Positions 32,351 through 41,660 of a stretch of DNA of 64,000 bases are shown here, one piece after another. Position 1 is the stretch's first letter; each line of letters opens with the position of its first letter. A program made the position numbers and the translations under genes. Below the pieces are notes generated by a model. The model did no database searches and was not told where the DNA came from. It saw only the letters and a program-made list of their open reading frames with translations. This stretch comes from Antedon mediterranea (taxonomy: Eukaryota; Echinodermata; Crinoidea; Comatulida; Antedonidae): assembly GCF_964355755.1 (NCBI RefSeq), contig NC_092673.1, forward strand, positions 11,353,001 through 11,417,000, written 5' to 3'.

Positions 32351-32640
32351 ATTATCCGCACTTGGCTACACGCATAGCATGCTACAAATTACGCGTATTT
32401 AAAATTTTAAAATGCACAAAATTGATTACATACATTACAGGTTATTTTGAACATTTCAAATATTTTGGCGTTTTGCGCACGTACTTGTGCGCACAGGTCT
32501 TACAAAGCGTAGAAAAATGTTATTTTGCGATTTATTTGGGTTTTCAATATCTTCTGTAGTAGATTTCATTCATTTTGATGAACTTTAAATGCAAAATAAC
32601 GACGCACCTGCACGTTAAAATCGTGTGCTAAAATAGGTAA
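32351..32640 (+). mobile_element. Truncated copy of the hairpin-ended family
   Basis: Starts attatccgcacttggc, half of the terminal hairpin, then acgcgt-rich interior. The 32510-32640 part is found inverted at 60560-60700 (ttcattcattttgatgaact, gtagtagattt). Confidence 0.6.
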
Positions 32641-32689
32641 TTTAATAATAATAATTATTTTAACGAATCCAAGTTAGTACAGTGGCCTT

Positions 32690-33830
32690 TTATCCTTAAT
32701 CAATAGACTAACTCGTATTACCCGAACGTCAACAACATTCATTGACAACATATTATCTAATCAAATTGAATCATCAAGTCTATCTGGACTTTTCTATAGT
32801 GACATTAGTGATCATTTGCCCATTTTTAACATTACACCCTTATCAAATATACCAAACCGTCCTAAAAAAAAACTATGTAAGCCCTAATCATACCTACAGA
32901 AAATTTAACAAAAACTGTATTCCAAATCCTTCCGCTATCCGAATGACAAAAACATTAATGAATATAAGCAATTCCGTAACTCCCTTAACTCTTTAATAAA
33001 ATTAACAAAACGCGATTATTATGAAAAAAAGTTTAAGCAGCAGAAAGAACATGGACAATTATAAATAGTCTAAAAAATATAAATTGCGAAGGAAACTTAA
33101 CGGATGATCCCAACATAATTTCAAATCATTTTAATAATTTTTGTGTTAATATTGGACCAACCCTCGCCAAAAATATAGACACATCTAATGCAAATTTTAA
33201 GGATTACCTCCCTCCGCCTTCCATAAATTCTTTATTTCTCAATCCTGTGACTGTTTTTGAGATTATGGATATTGTTATGGGCCTCAAAAATAGTAAAGCA
33301 CCTGGCATTGATGATATTAACCCGTCTATTATTAAACAACTTATCCCTTTTATTTCTGAACCCCTCTGCTACATTTTCAATCTTTGTTTTGTAAATGGCA
33401 CCTTTCCTGACACCCTTAAACTAGCTAAAGTAACTCCTATTTTTAAAACTGGTGACAAATCTGATTCCAGTAATTACCGTCCTATATCAGTGCTACATTG
33501 ATCACGATATTTTATTATATAAGTTACGTAATTATGGAATACGTGGCCCTGTATATAATTTATTCAAAAGCTACCTTTCAAACCGCAAGCAATGCACTAA
33601 ATTTAAACACACCCTTTCTGATGTTCTTCCTATTATTTGTGGAGTCCCTCAAGGTTCCCTGATTGGGCCTCTATTATTTTTATTATACATAAATCTAAAG
33701 AAGTGCTGTTGTATGATGTTCAAAAATTCACAAATACCACTAAATACCAGTACTTTCAAACTAAAAATTAAAGATCAATTAATACCTATTCTTACCTTTA
33801 GTAATTCTTACCTTTAGTAAAGTTAAGAGG
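32690..33830 (+). mobile_element. CR1/L2-like LINE remnant with internal deletions
   Basis: The endonuclease end (TRTSTTFIDNILSNQIESSS, SDISDHLPIF, 32700-32830), linker, RT fingers (KAPGIDDINPSIIKQLIPFI, DKSDSSNYRPIS) and motif B (ICGVPQGSLIGPLLFLLYIN) can be read in order. Between YRPIS (33488) and DHDILLYKL (33505) the whole region up to motif A is missing. After LLYIN the FADD part is also missing. Its 3' end is interrupted by the minus-strand CR1 element. Confidence 0.8.
33247..33501 (+). pseudogene. LINE reverse transcriptase fragment (fingers)
   Basis: Open stretch with SKAPGIDDINPSIIK and FKTGDKSDSSNYRPIS, ending at the internal deletion. Continued by 33502-33700 in another frame with motif B. 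Confidence 0.78.
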
Positions 33831-33842
33831 CAATGAGTTTTT

Positions 33843-34853
33843 TTAAACTCGTAGGGAGCCTCTTCTCTCATATGTGTGTATGTGTGTGTATTTGTCAAGT
33901 TTGTTTTTGAATGAATTTACACTCTTGCTATTGACAACAGATTCGGGCAGCGAGTTCCACTTGTTAATTACTCTAGTATCAAAACAATTATTCCGTTTAG
34001 TTGAGTTCCATCTAGGTTTCTTTAATTTAAAAGTTGAGCCTCGAGTGATATTTGGACCAACTTCAGATGCTAATTTAAAAAAGGAGTGGCGATCTATATT
34101 TTCGTAACCATTCAAAAATTTAAAAACTTCGATGAGGTCTCCGCGTTCCCTTCTTTCCAGTAAAGTTGGTAAACCTAGCTGTATCCTGCGCTCTTCATAG
34201 GGCAAGTTTCTGAGTTCTGGTACAAGTTTTGTTGCTCGTTGTTGGATTTTCTCAAGTTTATTGATGTCTTGTTGTAGATATGGTGACCAGGCTTGAACTG
34301 CATACTCCATAACCGGACGCACAAGAGAAGTATAAAGCGACATGAACATCTGTTTATCCATATATGTAAAGGATTTCCGTATTCGGCCTACAATTGAATT
34401 GGCTTTGGCTGCAACTTTAGAAACTTGTGTCGACACTTTAAAGTCAGACGTTACATAGACTCCGAGGTCTTTCTCAGCAGAGGTTGTATCAAGAACTGTA
34501 CCATCGATTGAATAAGTTTGTTTTGGATTGCGATTTCCAATGTGCATTACTTTACATTTAGATTTACTAAACTCCAGTAGCCACTTCTTACTCCACTGCT
34601 CAAGTTTACTCAAATCATTCTGCAGGGCATCTCGGTCGTTAACTGAATCAATCTTACAATAAATCTTAGCATCGTCTGCAAATAGTTTACCATCTGATTC
34701 AATATTATCAAGTAGATCGTTGATGTAGACTAAAAATAAAGCTGGACCAATAACTGTGCCTTGAGGCACGCCACTGAACACAGGTAACCAACTTGAAACC
34801 GAACCTTTGATTGAAACACATTGACGTCTATTTTCTAAAAATCCACTTATCAA
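33843..34853 (-). pseudogene. CR1-like reverse transcriptase C-terminal ORF
   Basis: A 336-codon open frame from the palm (motif B and FADD present) to the C-terminus. The upstream fingers lie in another frame. Long and well preserved, so a relatively young insertion. Confidence 0.85.
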
Positions 34854-35088
34854 CTTAGAATATTACCTTGAATGCCATAAGCTCGCAATTTAATTTTCAG
34901 CCTAATGTGCGGAACTGTATCGAAGGCCTTACGGCAGTCCAGGTATATAACATCAACGGGATGTCTGTCGGCGAGAGCATTTTCTACATCGCGGAAAAAT
35001 TCAAGCAATTGTGTTAAACAAGAACGATTAGTACGAAAACCATGTTTGATGTTTGGTGAGTGTATTTTTAGTTTTTCAACTGTGCGCG
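33843..35088 (-). mobile_element. 5'-truncated CR1-like LINE, minus strand
   Basis: Reading from 35088 down: VEKLKIHSPNIKHGFRTNRS, motif A VIYLDCRKAFDTVPH, FLENRRQCVSIKG, motif B SGVPQGTVIGPALFLVYIND, motif C LFADDAKIY and a long C-terminal region with MHIGNR, KDLGVYV, RPVMEYAVQAWSP and NSLPESVVNSKSVNSFKN. One frameshift near 34861 (TGG reduced to TG in LSWISGF) splits the ORF. The plus-strand end at 33785-33842 has the short repeat cttacctttagtaatt, like CR1 3' termini. Inserted into the preceding LINE. Confidence 0.88.
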
Positions 35089-35539
35089 GTAGAAGTAATT
35101 TCCGGGTTCATGGTGAGTTTACGGGTTTACCTTGCAACTTCCTGGTTTCAAGTTGGCCGTTGGTGTCGATAGCCGTTTTAGATTTTGTTTATTTTCGGAC
35201 CGGAGTATTTTGTTTTGAGTGAAACCCCGATAGCCGAGTTGTTGAATACGCATTATTTTTTTTCTATGAGACTAAGGCAGAAATCATGAATAATTCATTA
35301 GAATAATTATGAAATAATATGGGACTTATAGATGGCGCTATATAATCATGGAGAGAGATTAAATAATTTGTGTAAACAGTGTTTGCCAACCGAAATGTTT
35401 AGTCTAGTCATGGTAAAGGCTTTAACCTATTGCACTGGAGAGGTCTATCAAGAACATGTTTTTTTTAATAGTTGAGAGAGATTTTAGAGGGTTAGGTTTA
35501 GTATATTTAGGAAGTAGATCAGCTATCTTAAAATTCTGT

Positions 35540-36115
35540 ATAATAATTTGCCATTATTATTTTAATATTGTTCACTTTTCAGTATATTAACTAATATATC
35601 CCCGATACTTTATCATATTATTTTATTTAGTCATCATAGCATGCATTATGAATTGAAAATATTACATAATTGTTATTTTTTTTTTTTAACCATATTTAAT
35701 GAGGGTGATCCATCCAGCTTGGGAATGGAGTAATTTGGTCCTTAGAAAAAATCCTGACATGTGACGGGACTTGAACCCAGGACCCTTGGAGTGGTAGGCA
35801 AGCATCATAACCACCAAGCCACAACTCCACTCAATTATTAGTAATTATGGGATTTTCCTTCCAAAATCAATGAATCGAACTGTATTAGCGCACGCGCGCG
35901 CAATATTCTTTACCGCAAGTACTTCTGTACGCTGTGCACATAGAAATTTCACCGTAAAATGTGCAATCACATTTTTTTTAATATAAGAAAAAAAGTTGAA
36001 AGAATGTTGTTGCTCCTATACTTTACATGCATTAACGGAGACAAGTTTGACACAATTTGATCTCCATATGACGTGACTTTAATCCAATATCGTAACTCTT
36101 TATATATGGCTCTGA
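35540..36115. repeat. Dispersed repeat, copy 1 (second copy 51205-51615)
   Basis: Shares tagtcatcatagcatgcatt, aatattctttaccgcaagta, cttctgtacgctgtgcacat and ctatactttacatgcattaa with 51205-51615 at high identity. A tRNA-derived SINE (about 35693-35835) interrupts it here but not in copy 2, which shows the insertion order. Confidence 0.8.
35693..35835 (-). mobile_element. tRNA-derived SINE
   Basis: Minus strand: GAGTTGTGGCTTGGTGGTTA (box A), an anticodon-arm-like ATGATGCTTGCCTACCACTC, and CCTGGGTTCAAGTCCCGTC (box B). The second copy of the host repeat at 51205 lacks it, confirming that it is an insertion. Confidence 0.78.
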
Positions 36116-36142
36116 CTAGCCAACCAAAGGCCATATAATTTA

Positions 36143-36222
36143 GATGGATGGATGAAGTCGCGTGCTCAAAAATTAGTGTTTACCGACCGACCGACCGACA
36201 TATTGAGCTGTAGAGTCGACTA
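36143..36222. repeat. Short AGTCGCG/(CCGA)n element
   Basis: AGTCGCGTGCTC, tagtgtttaccgaccgaccg and gagctgtagAGTCGACT: a short derivative of the 20105-20754 family in inverse orientation. Confidence 0.65.
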
Positions 36223-36224
36223 AA

Positions 36225-36970
36225 AAAAAAAAAAACCCAAACGATAACGCTTTATGAACGTAAAACTGGTAATATTATTTCTTATCACAGGTAATTACTT
36301 TTAATATTTTAATTTTTATTGAATATGTCAGGCCTACACCAAAGTAGGCCAAACCTATTTAATAATTAGGCTTTTCAATAACAAACAGCATATCATATAG
36401 GCTATGATAGATTCATATAAGCCTAGTTCATAACGTAATAAGAACAGGCATGCTTTAGTGGCTCATTTAAGAATTGAGTTAAATGGGTATTATTAATTAG
36501 TTAGTATATAGGCCTATTTCCCACTGATTTTAAATTAAATGTCATTTAGCCGCGCCTAGGCCCAATTGTTATTCTCTTTGACCAAGTTGGAAATTTGATC
36601 CTAACAAAAATTAATTACACGAAAAACGTAATTTAAAGATAATTATATTGTCACCCTAAATTTTTTTTTTCAATTTTTTGTTGAATATGCCATTTCAATT
36701 TTAACTTTGACCAAAACTGGATAAAAAAAAAAGATTATTTACCTGAAAAAAAATGTAATTTAAAGCAAAAAATACTTTTAATTTAAAAATTGTCTGTCAG
36801 ACAATGGATATTTGGTTAAAATTGCAAAATGGTCTTATTCAAAGTCTGATTTATTATTTCCATTTGTCATGTATTTTGGGGACAATATATAATTAAATAT
36901 ATTAAACCCCAAAAGTATTGCTAATTCTTTTAATGATTTTTAAAATTGTTTATTTCCAATTTTTCACAAA
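36225..36970. other. Intergenic, AT-rich, nothing recognised
   Basis: No coding character; contains one TAGGCCTA octamer (36509). Confidence 0.5.
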
Positions 36971-36989
36971 ATGATCATGAATTGCGTTC

Positions 36990-37975
36990 GGATGATAATA
37001 ATTGTGAATATAATGAGCATGTTGGGGGCCTTGCTTATATCTGGGGTGACTACCACTGCAGAAGAGGTTCTGCAGCTTATTAATGGGCTCAAATTTGGAA
37101 AAGCCCCTGGGCCGGACGGCATTACATCTTTAATGCTTGCTTGTTCAGCTGCCTACTACATTAGTGAGCCGTTGGCCAAGCTGTTTATTCCCTCACTTGC
37201 ATGTGGAACCCTTCCAAGTAACTGGAAAAGTGCGAATATTATACCTGTATATAAGTCTAGTTATTCTAACCAAATAGACAATCAACATGGTTTCGTAATT
37301 ACAGTTCATGTACAACAATCCCTTCCGAAATAATCCACGTATTGACGCAGTTTTCCTTGATTCGAGTAAGGCGTTTGACCTCATACATTATTGCTTTGAA
37401 AACAAAAGTTTCGGTGTCTGCGGGACTACTTTGCAATGGATTTCTTCTTTCCTTCTGGGTCTTTCTCAAAAGTTTGTATTCAGAAGGGCGTTTTCATCTT
37501 CCTCCCCTCTACTATCTGCCGTTCCACAGGGTTCGGTGCTGGGACCCATACTTTATAATTTGTTTGTTATTGACCTAAATGCTTTATTATCTTCTTCAGT
37601 TAAAATGTATGCTGATGACACCCTCTTATATCATGCAATTAGATTGCCTAACGATGTATGTATTCTTCAAAAAGACTTGGATTGTGTATTAAATTTGAGC
37701 ACAATGAGGGGTAACTAGGAGTATAATATTGGCTCGGATACTTTTGAATTCAAGTATTTTGGAGTCACCTTGATTGGGTTGGGGGGGGGGGGGTCTGGGG
37801 TTCCGAAGCAGAGAGGAAATCATCTCAAACCTCATTCTATGGAGACCACAACATGGACATTGGAACCCAGGGCGTCCTACAACCTAGACACTCTAATTAA
37901 GGACACTGGACTTAAATAAGAAGAGCTTTCAACAACCATGACAGATAGAACCACACTTAAGTAAGTAAGTAAATA
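36990..37975 (+). mobile_element. Decayed LINE (reverse transcriptase fragments)
   Basis: FGKAPGPDGITSLML, SNWKSANIIPVYKS (fingers), then in a shifted frame FLDSSKAFDLIHY (motif A), SAVPQGSVLGPILYNLFVID (motif B) and MYADDTLLYH (motif C). The segment between the fingers and motif A is shortened. The 3' part ends with an aagtaagtaagtaaa tail near 37975. Confidence 0.75.
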
Positions 37976-38175
37976 TCAAGAGCGAAAACTTAAAGTACCA
38001 ATTTACAAAAGGTGGGGACACTATTCTTTTACGATTAAAAAATTAAAAAGTCTAGAGTAACACACAAATTGACCATATGTCCAGGAAAGATTATTGGAAG
38101 GAAACTGAAAGCGTACATGTACAAGGTGGAGTTCTGTCATCCTGTTACGGCAGCTAATGTTAAACAATGCCATAT

Positions 38176-38264
38176 ACATGGCTACAGTCGCGTGCTTAAG
38201 ATAGTGTTTACCAACCGACCGACATCGTGAGCTGTAGAGTCGCGTTGCACGCGACTAAAAATGG
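38176..38264. mobile_element. 89-bp mini-element with AGTCGCGTG/CACGCGACT ends
   Basis: AGTCGCGTGCTTAAG...gttgCACGCGACT encloses taccaaccgaccgacatc. The 9-bp ends are perfect inverse complements. Shortest member of the AGTCGCG family here. Confidence 0.65.
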
Positions 38265-38350
38265 AAATCAGTGTCCAATATAACTTTAGATACATTGTGC
38301 ACTCATAGGCAACGAGAGAGCGAGCGAGAGAGAGAAAAAAAAACCGGAAA

Positions 38351-38815
38351 ATGCTCCGAAAGAAATTTTATCAGATAATCATCCACGACAATAAAATTGA
38401 TGAAATTCCCAACGAATTTGGGTTAAACGTTGACTACGACCCAGCGGGAGATGGCAAATGCCAATTCAATGTTATCAATTACAAAACCTGGGATTATTCA
38501 TGTCTCACAAAACACTCAGAAGTGAGGTAGTGCATTACTTAGAAAGTGTTTCACATCTTGGAAATTCCAATAAATGGTCGAATTTTTAACTGAAACACCC
38601 GACAATTATCTTACTCGCATGTCACGAAATGGTAGGGCCTACATTTGGTGAGAAATTAACACTACTAGTTATTTCTGAATTATTTTACATTCAGATAATT
38701 GTTGAATCAACATTAAACGGAGCAACACGTATTATTCGTCCAAATTTTCATTAGACATGCCTTACATCGTTCTGGGACATTTCGCAGAAAACGAAGGAGA
38801 TTATTACGTATGACA
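38351..38815 (+). pseudogene. OTU-like cysteine protease domain remnant
   Basis: From ATG 38351 the frame gives a leader and NEFGLNVDYDPAGDGKCQFN, the Asp-x-x-Gly-Asp-Gly-x-Cys nucleophile motif of OTU deubiquitinases. It stops at 38528. The domain continues in other frames: SEVVHYLESVSHLGNSNKWS, TETPDNYLTRMSRNG, LTLLVISELFYIQIIVEST and MPYIVLGHFAENEGDYYV. At least three frame breaks and stops are needed, and the usual catalytic His near the C-terminus (GxHY) reads Tyr. OTU domains often ride on invertebrate transposons; no partner ORF is visible here. Confidence 0.7.
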
Positions 38816-38964
38816 TGGACATACCAATGATCAAACCCCAGACGTATCGTGAGCACACAATTATTGAAACAACTCAATACAATGTATATAAATCCCGTAA
38901 TAATACATTAACATTAACTCGATCAAAATTGTTTGGCAATAAATTTGATTTGGATTTTTTTTTA

Positions 38965-39180
38965 CATTTGTGGGCGAAAGTCTTTTTTTTTTACCTTTGT
39001 GGGCGATGATCGTTTTCACATTAATGTGGGCGCTGTTTTCACATTTGTAGGTGATGCGTTTTCACATTTGTGGTTGTTCCACATTATGGGTGATACGTTT
39101 TTACATTTGTGGTTGTTTTCACATTTGTGGGTGATACGTTTTTACATTTGTGGTTATTTTCACATTTGTGGGTTCAAGGG
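38965..39180 (+). repeat. Tandem ACATTTGTGGGTGAT repeats
   Basis: tttttacatttgtgggcgaa, ttttcacatttgtaggtgat, cacatttgtgggtgatacg and tttttacatttgtggttgtt alternate in about 22- to 24-bp units, roughly nine in 215 bases. The encoded FYICGYFHICG-like repeats are not taken as a protein. Confidence 0.8.
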
Positions 39181-39244
39181 TTTCATGTATTTCGAACTAG
39201 TAATAAAGCATCGAAGAAGATAGGTTTCATAATAGTCTCGTTCG

Positions 39245-40561
39245 CAGGGGCGCAGCCAGCAAAGTATTAAAGGGGGGGTCAACCAATATGTGAGTATTTT
39301 GCGAGCGAAGCGAGCAACCATGGGCTGGGGGCCAGGGGGCCGCCAAGGGCCCCCGGTTGGGGTCCAGGGGGCGAAGCCCCCTGGAAGCTTTGGCGGTCTA
39401 GGGCAATCTAGATCATTTGAATCGGTTTACGCACACACAAGTATGACAATGTTAACACTAATAAACTGAAACAAAGAAAACAAAAAACAACTCTCATTTT
39501 CATTACAGAATATTTTTATATTCCAGGCTGCCACAGACAAACACTTTTTTTCTTGCTTGTTTGTTGATTTGTGTAGAGAGAGGCTGTAAACTCAGAGGAG
39601 GAATTATTTGAATTCCTCCCTTTCCAATACAAAAGTTGCATGAAATGAACGTAGAGATGCAAAAGTTTGAAAAAAGAAATTAGAATGATAGCATGGAGGG
39701 AGTGATATTATTAAATGAGAACCGTAAGGTTAGAGTTCATACACTGTGCAAGTATATGTATGTGAGACGCTTATCATACCCAGTACATCAATATTTTGTT
39801 TAAAAATATACCTATTTTGTTCGAATGTATAGTATAGGTGATAGCTTATACATAATTGTAATAACTAACTTCTAAATTATTATCATACATTTTACGTTAG
39901 TTACTATAACGGCGCTCTTGACATCGCGTGATGCATCTTTAAACATAAGTTTGGAACATTCTTCTTGGCTTGGAGACAGAATTCGCGAATGACATTCTCT
40001 GTATTAATGTTCATGTTAAAGTGTATGTTCATGAGGCACAATCCCGAAAGCTGCTCATAAGACATGTGATTTCCCAAAAAGGTTTTCGTTCTCCATAAAG
40101 TCGAAAAACTCCGCTCAGCTTCAGCAGACGTTACGGGCATAGGCCTACGCGATTAGAAGAAGTGCACGCACATTCGGGAACACATCTGGATCCGCTATTT
40201 TTACACAGTCGCTTCCATCACTGAAGCTCGGAATGAAGATGTTCGTGTCTTGGCAGATCATCGTACCAAATTCAAGTTCCTTGAAGACTTCTTCAACATT
40301 ACACTTCACACCACTTCACTATAGACTCGGGTGCTACGCCAAATATTTTAAAGCATGGCCTGTTATCGGCAGAAAAACGGGTTTTTAACTCGGTTTGTAA
40401 TCAAGAAGTTGATTTGGTAATACTGCTCGGTAGTAATCTTCCACAGTATCTCCAGGATGATTTGATCTGTATTGTTGTCTCATGTTTTTATTTATTTTTT
40501 CTAAAAAAAAGGGGGGGGGGGGGTCAGGACCCCCGTGACCCCCCCACTGGCTGCGCCCCTG
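39245..40561. mobile_element. 1.3-kb hAT-like transposon with transposase remnant
   Basis: Perfect 15-bp TIRs: CAGGGGCGCAGCCAG at the left and CTGGCTGCGCCCCTG at the right. Flanked by GTTCG on each side (39240-39244 and 40562-40566), a 5-bp duplication. GC-rich subterminal block 39301-39388 (ggggccagggggccgccaag). The minus strand retains the C-terminal dimerisation region of a hAT transposase. Inserted into a LINE fragment that resumes at 40562. Confidence 0.85.
39904..40300 (-). pseudogene. hAT transposase C-terminal (dimerisation) region
   Basis: The frame 39904-40140 gives PVTSAEAERSFSTLWRTKTF, MSYEQLSGLCLMNIHFNM and NVIREF, the classic hAT C-terminal dimerisation motif. Just upstream (40145-40300) DPDVFPNVRALLLIA is readable but separated by an in-frame TAG created by the octamer TAGGCCTA. 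The N-terminal zinc finger and RNase H-like core are missing, so no active transposase is encoded. Confidence 0.85.
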
Positions 40562-40740
40562 GTTCGTCCAGTTCTGGAATACAGAGTTCCTGCATGTGTG
40601 TTTTTATCCATGCAATATGTGAAGGACCTTACAAACCAGCGTAGGGTCACCAGATTATGTTTTCCTAGGCCCACGTTACAAAATAATTATTTAACTGTTC
40701 CTTATGAAATCCGTCTTCAGTGTCTTTCAAATAGATTTTT
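40562..40740 (+). pseudogene. LINE reverse transcriptase C-terminal fragment
   Basis: VRPVLEYRVPACVFLSMQYV followed by RRVTRLCFPRPTL and VPYEIRLQCLSNRFL match the thumb/C-terminal region of LINE reverse transcriptases (RPVLEYA, ATRL). Interrupted at 40741 by the AGTCGCG element; its continuation is probably 41444-41660 (FPRLFNNLPPNV). Confidence 0.72.
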
Positions 40741-41443
40741 AGTCGCGTGGAAGCGACTCTATAGTTCACTATGTCGGTCGGTCGGTTGGTCTGTCTGTCT
40801 GTCGGTCCGGTATCACTATGCGTTTTATCGCTTTCTGACCTTATCTTGATATCAGTTTAATCTAGCTAAGTCAATTTTTCACAGAATATTCCTTATGGCC
40901 AGGAATCGATGTGGTTATGTTTTCACGGTGCGCAATAAAAAATTACGCGGTACGTCTACGCACGATTTAACGACAACCATGAATCACAATTAAATAAAAT
41001 TTGGTACTAATAAATTTCAGGGCATAAATCATCATATGGCAATACAATTACGTGTGTAACGCATGCGTACGCGCGCTTAAAATTTTCAAAATTTATTTTC
41101 GATGAAATAAGAGTACATTTCAGGCAATTTTAAGCGTTTACAAAATTGCCATGAGTGCGCATATTTTTGCGCGCGCACTGCGCGTTAAATATTATTGCTC
41201 ATTCTTTTTGCCCGATTTCTGTTTTCTTGACTTACTTTTCAACTCGAAATTACGTTATACGAGCACGTCGAAAGTGATAGGCTACGCACGTGTAAATTAA
41301 AAAAATATAAATGTTTTTAAACATTTCAACATTTTTAAACATGTTCAGTAATTTCGGTCAGTATAGTTCACTATGTCGGTCGGTCTGTCTGTCTGTCGGT
41401 CGGTCTGTTTGTCCGGTATCACTATGCATTGTAGCACGCGACT
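40741..41443. mobile_element. AGTCGCGTG-terminated repeat with (TCGG)n, second copy
   Basis: Begins AGTCGCGTGGAAGCGACTC and ends GTAGCACGCGACT. If the element proper is GTCGCGTG...CACGCGAC, it is flanked by TTA on both sides, a 3-bp duplication. It splits a LINE fragment. Near the right end the left-end string atagttcactatgtcggtcg recurs, so this copy has a partial internal duplication. Confidence 0.78.
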
Positions 41444-41660
41444 TAATGGCTGTTGGCCTTGTTGTTTTGGGAATTACTTTTATCCCTAAGATTTTATACA
41501 AGAAAATTGAAATTTCAATAGAGGGGCACATTACTCAAAATTTGTGACACTTTTTAAAATTCTGTAGTATTTGTCCATAGTATTTCTGCTCATTATAATA
41601 TTTTTTATTCATTTCCACGGCTGTTCAATAACTTGCCTCCAAATGTTTAAGATAGTCTAG
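41444..41660 (+). pseudogene. LINE fragment continuation
   Basis: After the inserted element, ...FPRLFNNLPPNV and a stop at about 41650 resemble the LINE C-terminal (FPRLFNNLPPNV-like ends) continuing 40562-40740. Confidence 0.5.

Noticed and set aside
38933-39223. Protein with repeated FYICGYFHICG-like units
   Set aside because: Product of the ACATTTGTGGGTGAT tandem repeat; the period keeps the frame open by chance.
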